Assembly: GCF_012489685.1 (NCBI RefSeq)
Contig: NC_080044.1
Coordinates: forward strand, 54,737,507 to 54,801,506
Direction of reading: 5' to 3'
From: Lotus japonicus
Taxonomy: Eukaryota; Streptophyta; Magnoliopsida; Fabales; Fabaceae
DNA length: 64,000 nt
Under the pieces are notes generated by a model. The model worked only from the letters and a program-made list of their open reading frames with translations. It did not search any database and was not told where the DNA came from. The position numbers and the translations under genes were made by a program. This document shows positions 8,825 through 20,385 of the stretch, piece by piece. The number at the start of each line of letters is the position of its first letter. The first letter of the stretch is position 1.

Positions 8825-11344
8825 TATCGATTAAAAACTTTCACAACCCTGCCCCTCCCAGTCCAAATAGCGCCCTCACACGAGGCCATTGACCAACCTT
8901 CTGTTTTCCAGGATAGGGAGACTATCGTGGAATTCGTAAGTAGCCTTGGCGGTTTGTCTGATGATGACGAAATAAACGCCAAACTCCGGATTTGGCCCTG
9001 CAGTGCTGAAGACCGCCCCTGGCTTCACAGGGCCGACGGCGATGTAAAGGGATCTCATTTCTTTTTTACCTGTGAGTATATGTTCGGCGAGCTTGGAGTC
9101 AGACTTCCTTTTTCGCCCTTCATTCAGACCGTTCTCCGCGATATCAACGCGGCTCCTTGCCAACTTCACCCCAATGCCTGGGCCTTCATCCGGTGCTTTG
9201 AGATCTTGTGCGTCGCTGTTGGCACCGCCCCATCTCCCACCAGCTTCTTTTACCTCTACGATGTTGACCCCAAGTCCATCAAAAATAAAGGGTGGATTTC
9301 TTTAAAGGCCCGGGCTGGCCGTAAATGCTTGAACCCTCATAAAAGCAACGCCAAGTCCTCCTTTGCCCGAAGATACTTCCGCGTGGCGGTTCACCCCGCC
9401 TATCCAGAGGCCTTCACTCTTAGGGACGGGACTGCCCTTTTTCCCCTTTACTGGACGGAGAAGCCTAATGGGATTACCGATCCTTCGGAAGAATCTTTGT
9501 CTGCCAACGACAAAGCCCTTTTAAATCTCCTCGCCCCACTTCCTGTTCTTGACTGCTCAACAGTCCTTGAGGGTTCTCGCCTCTCAAGGACACCCAAATA
9601 TCTAGGTCACTTATAGTTTACTTTTATCATCTCTATTTTCTTTCCTATCTCTTATGTTGCTACTGACCCCCCTTTTTCCTTATTTAATGTTGCAGAAGAT
9701 ATGAATTTCACCAACGCCGAGCTCTTGAAAGCTCGTGAGAGGAGAATGGCCCGTTTTTCTCCAAAGTTCAACAACGAGGGCGATGGGAAAAAGCGGGGCG
9801 GTGCTGAGAACCAAGCTGAGGGCGCCCAAGCCCCCAAAAGGAGGAAATTGGTCAAAGTCTCCTCTGCCGCCGGCTCCTCCACCCCCGGCGCTCAGCCCAC
9901 TACTGCCGCTGCGCCTAAAGGCAAAAAGGTTGCTAACGCCTCCGCCGCCACGACCACCGAGTCCACCACCATCCCAGCTCCCAATTCCGCTACCGCGGGC
10001 GCGGCCACCGTAGCCGCCGCCAAGTCCACTACTGTAGGCGCCACAGCTGCCTCTGCCGGTGCCACAACAACCTCTGTTGACCAGTCACCAGCCACAGCCG
10101 CCTCCGCCGGTGCCACAACAACCTCTGTTGACCAGTCACCAGCCGCCAACACGACCACCAACATTTCTCAACCCTCAGCTGTTGAGAAACTTGTCGCCGT
10201 CAATGCCACAAAAGCTGTCGCGTCCTCCGATGCTCCTGCTGGGGAGAAAGAAAAAGAAAATGAAACCCCCAGGTCTCCCCCTCGCCAAGACACACCTCCT
10301 AGCCCGCCCCCAACAGATGATGGGCGCTCCGTGTCTTCCCCGCCTCGCCACGAAGAGAGACCTTCACCTGATGCCGCCGCTACCTTTGAAGCGACCCAGA
10401 TCGAGCAAGCTCCTAGTAAAGAGGGCGGCTCCTCCAGCTACTACAACATGCTTCCCAACGCCATTGAACCTTCAGAATTCTTGCTTACCGGCCTCAACCG
10501 TGACGCCATAGAGAAAGAAGTTTTGAGCCGGGGTATTAATGAAACCAAGGAGGAAACCCTTGCTTGTCTTCTACGCGCTGGGTGTATTTTTGCCCATGCG
10601 TTTGACAATTTCAACGCCACCGCTGCTGAAACTGAACGGTTAAGGACTGAGAACACCAAGTACCAGGAGGACGCCGCCGCTTGGAAGAAACGCTTCGACA
10701 AACTGCTAGATCAAGCGGGCAAAGAAAAAGTCCAGGCTGACAAGTTGATTGGCACGGCGGGAATTAAAATCGGCGAACTGGAGGATCAACTGGCGCTGAT
10801 GAAGGAAGAAGCGGATGATCTCGATGCAAATCTCCAAGCTTGCAAAAACGAAAAAGACCAAGCTGAGAAAGACTTGATCGCCAGGGACGAGGCGCTGGTT
10901 GCTAAGGAGTTAGAGCTCGAAGCATTGCGCGCTGAGCTGGAGTCAGTGAAAAAGGCGCTGGCGGAGCAAGAGAAAAAGTCCGCTGAGTCCTTGGCTTCGG
11001 CGAAGTCTGACATGGAGGCGGTGATGCGAGCCACGTCCGAAGAGATCAAGAAGGCGAACGAAGCTCATGGGGAAGCCCTCGCCACCAAAGATGCCGAGAT
11101 TACTACCCATCTTGCGAAGATTAAAGGGCTAGAGGACGAGCTGGCGATGGAGAAAGCCAAAGCCGCTGAGGCGAGAGAACAAGCCGCTGACATTGCCTAT
11201 GACAATCGCGAGCGCGGCTTCTACCTCGCCAAAGACCAGGCCCAACATTTGTTCCCGAACCTTGATTTTAGCGCTATGGGAGTAATGAAAGAGATCACCG
11301 CTGAAGGACTGGTTGGTCCTGATGATCCTCCTCTGATTGACTAA
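8813..11344 (+). CDS. Antisense extra ORF of Tat element B, copy 1 (813 aa predicted)
   Basis: Exons are 8813-9605 and 9696-11344. The 90-bp intron (AG|GTCAC donor, TTGCAG acceptor) is phase 1 and joins the frames. Residues 98-133 hold LPFSPF, PNAW and FEILC as in the type-A ORF. After the intron come PKRRK, a long Ala/Thr/Ser/Pro-rich low-complexity stretch containing a 51-bp tandem duplication, then a Glu/Lys/Ala coiled coil. The stop TAA at 11342-11344 replaces the CAA of copy 2, shortening the acidic tail by 26 residues. The first 44 residues (8813-8944) are absent from copy 2 and lie next to the junction with gag A, so the native N-terminus is doubtful. Its role is unknown; a nuclear, self-associating protein is an inference. 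Confidence 0.65.
9606..9695 (+). other. Intron of antisense ORF B copy 1
   Basis: A 90-bp T-rich intron with GT donor (weak, AG|GTCAC) and acceptor AATGTTGCAG. It is phase 1, at the same place as the intron of the type-A ORF. Copy 2 has the same intron at 12170-12260, one C longer. Confidence 0.6.
10040..10141 (+). repeat. 51-bp tandem duplication in ORF B copy 1
   Basis: Two near-identical 51-bp units (10040-10090 and 10091-10141) encode a repeated ATAASAGATTTSVDQSP block. Copy 2 of the ORF has one unit. The duplication keeps the frame. Confidence 0.85.
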
Positions 11345-11507
11345 CACCTCTGGACGGCAACTGAAGAAGAAGAAGAAACCGGAGAAGAAGAAAGAAATAA
11401 TGAATAGTGTAATTTTAATTTTACTTAGCCTTTACCGCCCTCTGTAATGCACTTTTCCGTCATTCTTATATATAAGCAACCTTTCGCCATAGTTTTTATA
11501 TAAGCAA

Positions 11508-13921
11508 CCTTGGCGGTTTGTCTGATGATGACGAAATAAACGCCAAACTCCGGATTTGGCCCTGCAGTGCTGAAGACCGCCCCTGGCTTCACAGGGCCGA
11601 CGGCGATGTAAAGGGATCTCATTTCTTTTTTACCTATGAGTATATGTTCGGCGAGCTTGGAGTCAGACTTCCTTTTTCGCCCTTCATTCAGACCGTTCTC
11701 CGCGATATCAACGCGACTCCTTGCCAACTTCACCCCAATGCCTGGGCCTTCATCCGGTGCTTTGAGATCTTGTGCGCCGCTGTTGGCACCGCCCCATCTC
11801 CCACCAGCTTCTTTTACCTCTACGATGTTGACCCCAAGTCCATCAAAAATAAAGGGTGGATTTCTTTAAAGGCCCGGGCTGGCCGTAAATGCTTGAATCC
11901 TCATAAAAGCAACGCCAAGTCCTCCTTTGCCCGAAGATACTTCCGCGTGGCGGTTCACCCCGCCTATCCAGAGGCCTTCACTCTTAGGGACGGGACTGCC
12001 CTTTTTCCCCTTTACTGGACGGAGAAGCCTAATGGGATTACCGATCCTTCGGAAGAATCTTTGTCTGCCAACGACAAAGCCCTTTTAAATCTCCTCGCCC
12101 CACTTCCTGTTCTTGACTGCTCAACAGTCCTTGAGGGTGCTCGCCTCTCAAGGACACCCAAATATCTAGGTCACTTATAGTTTACTTTTATCATCTCTAT
12201 TTTCTTTCCTATCTCTTATGTTGCTACTGACCCCCCCTTTTTCCTTATTTAATGTTGCAGAAGATATGAATTTCACCAACGCCGAGCTCTTGAAAGCTCG
12301 TGAGAGGAGAATGGCCCATTTTTCTCCAAAGTTCAACAACGAGGGCGATAGGAAAAAGCGGGGCGGTGCTGAGAACCAAGCTGAGGGCGCCCAAGCCCCC
12401 AAAAGGAGGAAATTGGTCAAAGTCTCCTCTGCCGCCGGCTCCTCCACCCCCGGCGCTCAGCCCACTACTGCCGCTGAGCCTAAAGGCAAAAAGGTTGCTA
12501 AAGCCTCTGCCGCCACGGCCACCGAGTCCACCACCATCCCAGCTCCCAATTCCGCTACCGCGGGCGCGGCCACCGCAGCCGCCGCCAAGTCCACTACTGT
12601 AGGCGCCACAGCCGCCTCCGCCGGTGCCACAACAACCTCTGTTGACCAGTCACCAGCCGCCAACACGACCACCAACATTTCTCAACCGTCAGCTGTTGAG
12701 AAACTTGTCGCCGTCAATGCCACAAAAGCTGTCGCGTCCTCCGATGCTCCTGCTGGGGAGAAAGAAAAAGAAAATGAAACCCCCAGGTCTCCCCCTCGCC
12801 AAGACACACCTCCTAGCCCGCCCCCAACAGATGATGGGCGCTCCGCGTCTTCCCCGCCTCGCCACGAAGAGAGACCTTCACCTGATGCCGCCGCTACCTT
12901 TGAAGCGACCCAGATCGAGCAAGCTCCTAGTAAAGAGGGCGGCTCCTCCAGCTACTACAACATGCTTCCCAACGCCATTGAACCTTCAGAATTCTTGCTT
13001 ACCGGCCTCAACCGTGACGCCATAGAGAAAGAAGTTTTGAGCCGGGGTATTAATGAAACCAAGGAGGAAACCCTTGCTTGTCTTCTACGCGCTGGGTGTA
13101 TTTTTGCCCATGCGTTTGACAATTTCAACGCCACCGCTGCTGAAACTGAACGGTTGAGGACTGAGAACACCAAGTACCAGGAGGACGCCACCGCTTGGAA
13201 GAAACGCTTCGACAAACTGCTAGATCAAGCGGGCAAAGAAAAAGTCCAGGCTGACAAGTTGATTGGCACGGCGGGAATTAAAATCGGCGAACTGGAGGAT
13301 CAACTGGCGCTGATGAAGGAAGAAGCGGATGATCTCGATGCAAGTCTCCAAGCTTGCAAAAACGAAAAAGACCAAGCTGAGAAAGACTTGATCGCCAGGG
13401 ACGAGGCGCTGGTTGCTAAGGAGTTAGAGCTCGAAGCATTGCGCGCTGAGCTGGAGTCAGTGAAAAAGGCGCTGGCGGAGCAAGAGAAAAAGTCCGCTGA
13501 GTCCTTGGCTTCGGCGAAGTCTGACATGGAGGCGGTGATGTGAGCCACGTCCGAAGAGATCAAGAAGGCGAACGAAGCTCATGGGGAAGCCCTCGCCACC
13601 AAAGATGCCGAGATTACTACCCATCTTGCGAAGATTAAAGGGCTAGAGGACGAGCTGGCGATGGAGAAAGCCAAAGCCGCTGAGGCGAGAGAACAAGCCG
13701 CTGACATTGCCTATGACAATCGCGAGCGCGACTTCTACCTCGCCAAAGACCAGGCCCAACATTTGTTCCCGAACCTTGATTTTAGCGCTATGGGAGTAAT
13801 GAAAGAGATCACCGCTGAAGGACTGGTTGGTCCTGATGATCCTCCTCTGATTGACCAACACCTCTGGACGACAACTGAAGAAGAAGAAGAAACCGGAGAG
13901 GAAGAAAGAAATAATGAATAG
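11508..13921 (+). pseudogene. Antisense extra ORF of Tat element B, copy 2 (5'-truncated, nonsense mutation)
   Basis: This is the second unit of a head-to-tail duplication of about 2.5 kb, nearly identical to copy 1. It starts abruptly at 11508, within the equivalent of 8945, lacks the N-terminus and has no ATG of its own. Exons run 11508-12169 and 12261 onward, with a 91-bp intron. A CGA to TGA change at 13541-13543 stops the frame, but the same frame continues open to TAG at 13919-13921. That gives an acidic Glu-rich tail that copy 1 lost through its own CAA to TAA change. The two copies are therefore damaged at different places, both by C to T transitions. Confidence 0.75.
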
Positions 13922-14013
13922 TGTAATTTTAATTTTACTTAGCCTTTACCGCCCTCTGTAATGCACTTTTCCGTCATTCTTATATATAAGCAACCTTTCG
14001 CCATAGTTTTTAT

Positions 14014-14836
14014 ATCGCCTCTGAATACTTTGTAAATTTTGTTGGATTGCGTTCGCCGTACATTTTTTTTGGTCGCCGCATTCTGATTGTTTAAAAAATT
14101 TAAGAATGAATTTCGTAGTTTAACGCCCCAACACGCCGGAGTAATAAGATACTCAACATCCTGAGTGACCAAGCACTCGCCTTCCACCTTATTCATTTGC
14201 CGACCTTATATCTCACGCTATTTTTTCACGCGTCATATGATTGAATTACGCCTAACGACTTCGTGCATTAATTTTAACTAGGACTTGTTGCCTGGTATTT
14301 CACCGCCAAGACTTTTAGACGTTTTCCACAAAGGAATAAACGACCTCCATTCTTGAGGGCTTCGCCAGGGGCTTTGCCCGCTCGGGGCTTACAATGCTTG
14401 GGTCCCAATGGCCATTTGGGGGTCCCAAGTCTTTTGCCTAGTTTATAGTGCTCGTCGTATTCTGGCGAGACTTACCCAGCACGTCGTCTACGGGACCGGC
14501 GATCACATCAGACTTTCCGGGGGGAGATTCCCAGGCGTCAAAGGCCCTTTGTGGAATCGCCGCCACCTTCAGGGTTCCAGCAAGCCCCTTTGGGGATCAA
14601 GCTTGTCCCACCTAGTGATCGCCGTAATTCTTTATATCGATCGGCAATTCCGATCGTCAGGGAATCCCTGGAATTTTTGGATGTGAATTTCATGAACTTT
14701 CGTTTTATTGATGGAGCGTCTCGCTAAAAAATTCCTTTCGGAGAAAAAGAGCACGCTTTTGTTACAATGGAGAGTTTTGAGGTACTTTTAGAGAAATTGA
14801 AAATATCTATCTTCGGTGAATTCACTTTGCCCACGA
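14014..14836. other. Spacer between antisense ORF B and pol B
   Basis: About 820 bp between the common end of the duplicated ORF unit and the end of integrase B, equivalent to 2910-3402 of element A. I see no supported gene; short frames here are not conserved with element A. Confidence 0.5.
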
Positions 14837-16753
14837 TCAACTGTAATAATAGCGCAGGCTCAAACCGTTGAACGACCTGGGTAGTCGCCTTCCATCAAGC
14901 TCCTCCAAGTGATAGGCCCCTGTACCAAGAACTTTGATAATGCGGTAAGGCCCTTCCCAGTTCGGAGTCAGCTTGTTTCCCGGGGCTCCTGACCGCCACT
15001 TTAGGACCAGATCGCCAACTTGCATATCTCGAACGCGAACCCTACTATTGTACTTGGCGGCCACGCGCTGCTTCATCGTCGTTTCCCGAATGTGCGCCTC
15101 GTCACGCGTTTCGGACAGAAGATCCAACTCCATCGCCATATTGGCTTGATTCTCCCCTTCAAAATCCGGCTGAGTCCGCCATGTGAAATTGTCAATCTCC
15201 ACCGGCAACATGGCATCTACCCCATAGGTCATCCTAAAGGGGGTTTCTCTTGTAGTAGATTGCACAGTGGTGTTGTACGACCATAGTACCACTGGGAGTT
15301 CATCCAGTCAGGCTCCCTTAGCTTCCTCAAGCCGTCGCCTTAGTCCACGCAGAATTACCCTGTTCGCAGATTCTACTTGCCCGTTCGTTTGCGGATGCTC
15401 CACAGAGGCGAATCTCATCTGTATGCCCATTTCCTTGCAAAATTCCCTTGTTTGGTTGCTTGAAAACTGGGTCCCGTTATCGGACACAATCGCCCTTGGG
15501 ATCCCAAACCTACAAACAATACGCCTCCAGTAAAAGTTGACTATTTTTGCAGAGGTTATTTTGGCCAGGGGCTCGGCTTCAATCCATTTAGTGAAATAGT
15601 CCACCGCCACTAATATAAACTTCATTTGCGACCTGGCGGTCGGAAAAGGTCCTACCAAATCCACACCCCACATGGCGAAAGGCCATGGGGCGCTCATCGT
15701 TACCAGCTCTTTTGGCGGTGCCTTAGACAAATCAGCAAACACTTGACATTTTTTGCACCGCTTCACAAAGTCCATACAATCTTTCCTGAGGGTGGGCCAG
15801 TAGTATCCCGCCCTTAACACCTTGCAAGCCAAAGATCTCCCCCCAATGTGGCTTGCACACACTCCCTCATGCACCTCAGACATTATCGCCTCGTATTTTT
15901 CCAGCGGTACGCATTTTAGCAATGGCGTCGAAAAACCACGGCGATACAAGTGTCCATCAATGAGAGTATAGTGGCTCGCCTCTCGCCGTTGCTCCTTCGT
16001 GCATTGCTCCACTTCCGCCGGGTCCCCCGCCAAGATAGATAATATAGGTCCCATCCACGTCGCCCCTCTGTTCACACATGCCATGAGCTCGCCTTCAATG
16101 CTGGGGAACGCCAGCGTTTCCTGAATCACACTTTTGTTGTTCCCGGGCTTCCGCGTGCTCGCCAATTTGGCCAACGCGTCCGCCCGCTGGTTTCCTGCCC
16201 GAGGAACATACTCTACTACAACCTCTTGAAAAAGTGTCATCAAATATCGCACTCGCTCAAGGTACTTGATCAGATTGGGATCTTTGACCTGGAAAGTGCC
16301 CTTCACTTGATTCTCCACCAACTGCGAGTCCGTTCTTATCAACAAACTTCCGATCTTTACTTCCCGCGCCAACTTCAACCCGGCGATGAGAGCTTCATAC
16401 TCTGCCTGGTTGTTTGTGGCCTTGAACTCGAATTTCAGCGATTGTTCCAGTACTAGATCTCCTGGTCCTTCCAACGTTACTCCCGCGCCGCTGCCACTGC
16501 TATTGGAGGATCCATCTACAAAGAGAGTCCACTGAGTGTCCACTCTTTCAAACCGATCTGGGGTCAACTCCACCACAAAATCAGCCAGCGACTGTGCGCC
16601 AACCGTGCCTCGCTTATCATATTGTAACCCATATTCAGACAATTCAACCGACCAGGCGACTAATCTACCTGACAAATCCTGTTTTTGCAACACTTGTCTC
16701 AGGGGTAAATCCGTCCGCACCTTTACTGGAAAACTCTGAAAATAAGGTCTCAA
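14837..16753 (-). pseudogene. Second RNase H and integrase region of Tat element B
   Basis: Counting from 16753, residues about 75-200 are the second, archaeal-type RNase H (FVDGSS near 78, TDSQL near 141, ADALAKLAS near 191). Integrase follows: His295, His302, Cys333 and Cys336 form a complete zinc site, and the catalytic residues are Asp365, Asp425 and Glu461 (35 residues between the last two). A TGA at 15308-15310, probably an old Trp codon, breaks the frame, which continues to 14837 with a GPY-type motif (WEGPYRI). The region is the 3' end of a decayed polyprotein. It is convergent with the antisense ORF. Confidence 0.85.
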
Positions 16754-18028
16754 CCGCCGGGCGGTGACAAGGACCGCCAGTGCTGCCTTCTCAATTTTCT
16801 GGTATCTGACCTCTGCGCCCTGGAGTGTGTGGCTAACAAAATAAACGATTCAATGCTCGCCATCCACTTCCTGCAGTATCACAGAACTCAGTACACTATC
16901 GCTCACAGCAAAATACAAGTGCAGCGGGTGTCCCTATATTGGTTTTGACAAGATTGGCGGTGATGACAGGAGTTCCTTGAGACGAACAAAAGCTTCTTCA
17001 CACTCCGCTGTCCACTCGAATGCAACATTTTTTCGAAGACACTTGAAAAAAGGGAAGGATCTATCGCCAGACTTAGGGAGAAATCGAGATAGAGCTGCTA
17101 TTCGCTCTGTTAAACGTTGGACTTCTTTTACATTAGAGGGACTTTTCATCTGCTGAATCGCCTTGCATTTATCTGGATTTATCTCTATCCCTCTGGATGT
17201 GATCATGAATCCTAAAAACTTGCCACCTTGAACACCAAAAGAGCATTTCTCCGGGTTGAGGCGCATATTGTGCTTCCTTATCTCGCCAAATGCTTCTTCC
17301 AGATCTTGATGATGATCCAAACCACGTACTGACTTAACGATCATATCATCAACGTAAACTTCCATGTTTCTTCCCACCTGTCCAGCAAAAACCCTATCCA
17401 TCAACCTTTGGTAGGTCGCCCCAGCATTCTTTAATCCAAATGGCATGGTGCGATAGCAATAATTGACTCTGGCGGTCATGAAAGCCGTTTTGTCTTCGTC
17501 CGCCGGGTGCATGCAGATTTGATGATAACCAGAATAAGCATCCATCAAGCTAAGCAGTTCGTTGCCCGAGGCACCATCAACGAGACCATCAATGCTGGGA
17601 AGGGGATACGAATCCTTTGGGCATGCCTTGTTTAAGTCTGTGTAGTCCACGCACATCCGCCATTTCCCGTTAGCCTTCTTCACCATCACGACGTTCGCCA
17701 ACCACGTCGGATATTTCACTTCCCTGATGAATTCTGCCGCCAGCAGCTTGTCGACTTCCTGTTGTACCGCCTTCCCCTTGTCTCCACCCAAGCGCCGCCT
17801 GAGTTGTGAAACTGGCTTGACACTTGGATTCAATGCTAATCGATGGCAGATGAAATTTGGATCAATTCCGGGCATGTCCTTGCAGCTCCAAGCAAACAAA
17901 TCTAAGTTCTCACCTAGCAACTTTGTCAGGCGCGTCTCCTGCTCGTCTGTTAATCTGGTCCCAATCTTCAAAGTGCGATCGCCAAACTTTAGCGCCTTTG
18001 TTTCCTCAATTGGCGTGGGCCTGTTCAC
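16754..18028 (-). pseudogene. Reverse transcriptase and first RNase H of Tat element B
   Basis: Reverse transcriptase shows the usual blocks (KWRMCVDYTDLN, MPFGLKNAGATYQRLM) and YVDD at 17356-17345. The first RNase H follows and is broken by TAG at 16934-16936, in place of a likely Gln codon, and by TGA at 16850-16852, in place of a likely Arg codon before IVYFVSHTLQG. The region begins one base out of frame with the protease frame that ends at 18025. The protein is clearly related to element A, but the two are separate subfamilies. Confidence 0.85.
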
Positions 18029-18921
18029 TCGCCCTCGCCACGTGGGTCAAGATTTTCATCCGAAGTTTCAATTTCATAACATCTGTGTCCGACCGACGCA
18101 CTCTTCTTGCCGTACAAGTTGAGGCAATTATTATAACATTCCCTCGCCATCTTCTGGTCAACTTTCAGCTTGCCAACTTTTCCATTGCTTAGTGGATACT
18201 TGACTGCCAAGTGGGCTGTTGAAATTACAGCACAGAGGCGATTCAATGTATTTCGCCCAATGATGACATTGTAAGATGCCACCACCTGGAGAACCAGATA
18301 TCTTACCTTCAAAACCCTGGCACACTCATCTTCCCCGAATATTGTGTCTAGATCAATGTATCCTCGCACCATTACTTGCTCACCTGCAAAACCTACCAAG
18401 GTTCCCGCATATGGAGTCAGATCATTATCAGTTAGTCCCAACTTGTCGAATGCGTCACCATAGATAATATCAGCCGAACTACCCTGATCCAGGAGTACCC
18501 TTCTAACGTTGAAACTATTCAACCTTAATTGCACTACTATCGGGTCATCCTTGTGAGGTTTTATCCCCTCAAAGTCTGCCATCGAGATTGTTATGTCAGG
18601 ATGCACGAATCCGAAAGCAACTTCATGAACTGAATTAACTGCGCGAACATGGCGTTTCCGCGCCGCATGGGTGTCGCCACCACCCCCAAATCCTCCAGCG
18701 ATGGTGTTTATGGTCCCGACGGGCGGTCCTGAGTGTTGAGCGAACGTGTCATCAGCTCCTTTTGTGGCGATAGCCGCTGATTCCTGCTTTTTCTTTCCCT
18801 TATTGTCCGTTCGCTCCTCCTCCCGCTTATGCGTTTTGCTGTGGTCGCCGTTGTTGCGCCACTGGCCTTGGAGATTTCCTTGATATCCCGCCCGAATCAA
18901 CTTATCAATCTCCCGCTGCAA
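18025..18921 (-). pseudogene. Gag end and protease of Tat element B
   Basis: The frame starts just after an in-frame TAG (18924-18922) that follows the zinc motif CEYHRSVGHDTDDC. The aspartic protease motif LLDQGSSADIIYG is at about 18500-18460, in a domain that lines up with that of element A (DPIVVQLRLN before it, HLAVKYP after it). The stop at 18025-18027 marks a one-base frameshift before the RT frame. Confidence 0.82.
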
Positions 18922-20221
18922 AGTCTAGCAGTCGTCCGTGTCATGCCCGACGGACCGATGGTATTCACACCACTTCTTGGGATTGGCGTCCCATGGTTGA
19001 TGCTTCGGGACCTCTGGCTCATCCACTAGATTCGTGCCCCTCGCCTCGCGGAGCATATCTGCTAAATCTGTGTTCATCACCATGTCAGCCTCCTCCCGCT
19101 GGCGATGAGACCTAGATTGCCAAGGCCGGCGTTGTTCATAATCATCACGCCGTGGATATAACTGCTCCTTGGTCGGTTTTAACACCGCCTTCCCTTTATC
19201 TTGTCGTTGCTGCTTGCCATCCCCCTTATCTTCGCCATTCTTATTTTTTTTTCGCGCGCTTGGGTGACGTGTCGCCTTTTTCCAGTTTCGCGCGCTTTCT
19301 TTTGAAAGCATCGTCCTCCTCGTCGAGAATATAAGTGCTGGCGCGAGCACGCATCTCTTCCATCGAGCGTGTTGGCTTGCGTGTCAACTTGCTGTTCAAC
19401 CCTCCCGGTAACAAACCATTTTTGAATGCCAGAGCACAGGCTCGAGGCTCCTCGTCCTCTACCTTGACCGATGCAGCGCTGTACCTTGCCATGTACTCCT
19501 TCAGTGACTCTCCTTCTTGTTGGCGAATATTGTATAGGTCATTGATCGTCACCGGCTGATTCTTATTCGCCGAGAATTGCACTAGAAACTTGGATGAGAA
19601 GTCTCTGAAATTCGAAAACGATCCGCGCGGCAAAGTTGTGAACCATGCCATCGCTGTCGATTTGAACGTCAATGGAAACATCCTGCACTTCACCGCATCT
19701 GATGCCGCAATTATCACCATCTTCGTGTTGAAGTACAGAAGATGATCCTTTGGATCAGAATCTCCACTGTAAGAATCCAGAACTAACGTTTTCATATTAT
19801 CTGGAATTGCCACATTCTCAACATCCTCCGAGAACGGACGGAACTCAGCTACAGAATCCGCTTCTCTGCTTCCATCGTCTTGTTGCTCGCGGCGGTAGAA
19901 ATCCAACTGAGCTTGTAGATGCTCATTCCGCTGTTGGATGTTGCCAATGCTGCGCATCATATGGCGCCATTGCTCCTGTGTCACCGCCGGTTGTTGCTCC
20001 GGAGCAGGTGAATTCTCTGGTGAGCGCTCCAGAGATCTGATCTGCGAAGGCGATGGAGGAGGTGGTGGTGATGGAGGAGGAGAAGGCGACACAGAAGTGC
20101 GTGTAGCCTGTACTCCTGCTGTTCGTATCGGGGAATCCAGGACAACTCGATGAGGCCGCCGAGGTGGCGAAATTCGCTGTCGCACTGGTGAATGATGCTG
20201 CTTCCTGCGTCGAGTCTCCAT
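18922..20221 (-). pseudogene. Gag of Tat element B
   Basis: ATG at 20221 opens a frame with an Arg/Pro-rich N-terminus, a Gln-rich helix and a capsid domain (LDSYSGDSDPKDHL). The frame ends at TAA 19241-19243 right after an A9 run (plus T9 at 19244-19252). It continues one base out of step through a Lys-rich linker to the zinc motif CEYHRSVGHDTDDC and TAG at 18924-18922. With A8 the two parts would be one frame. The start is well placed, about 145 nt downstream of the primer binding site. Gag would form the particle that packages element RNA. Confidence 0.82.
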
Positions 20222-20365
20222 CTAAACCAGGGATGACGCAAACTCGATCGAAAAACGAACGCCGGTCACAGAATCAGAATCGGAAAACTAGAGAATTGCC
20301 TAATCGTAATCGGAGATAGCTTCTTGCACAATCAATCCACGTGAATGGGAGTAGAAAGTTTATCT

Positions 20366-20383
20366 TCCCCACAGACGGCGCCA
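20366..20383 (-). other. Primer binding site of element B
   Basis: On the minus strand TGGCGCCGTCTGTGGGGA lies two bases inside the 5' LTR. The first ten bases complement a tRNA 3' end of the form ACGGCGCCA (tRNA-Asp ends this way), which is where reverse transcription would start. The exact tRNA was not checked. Confidence 0.75.
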
Positions 20384-20385
20384 AA

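Larger units (their letters stand above)
8945..14013. repeat. Tandem duplication of the antisense-ORF segment (about 2 x 2.5 kb)
   Basis: Unit 1 is 8945-11507 and unit 2 is 11508-14013. Both start at ttggcggtttgtctgatg and run through the ORF and its 3' flank to the sequence ccatagtttttatat. The difference in length is mostly the 51-bp duplication in unit 1. The string tataagcaacctt occurs close to the junction and may have served as microhomology. Confidence 0.85.

Noticed and set aside
9892..11049. Ala/Ser-rich open frames opposite and overlapping the antisense ORFs (for example 9892-10164, 10786-11049 and 12457-12678 on minus)
   Set aside because: These are shadow frames of GC-rich repetitive codons; they end with the real ORF and have no independent support.
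14837..20221. Separate short genes for each open frame of pol B
   Set aside because: All pieces line up with one gag-pol of element A; the breaks are stops and one-base shifts in a single decayed polyprotein.
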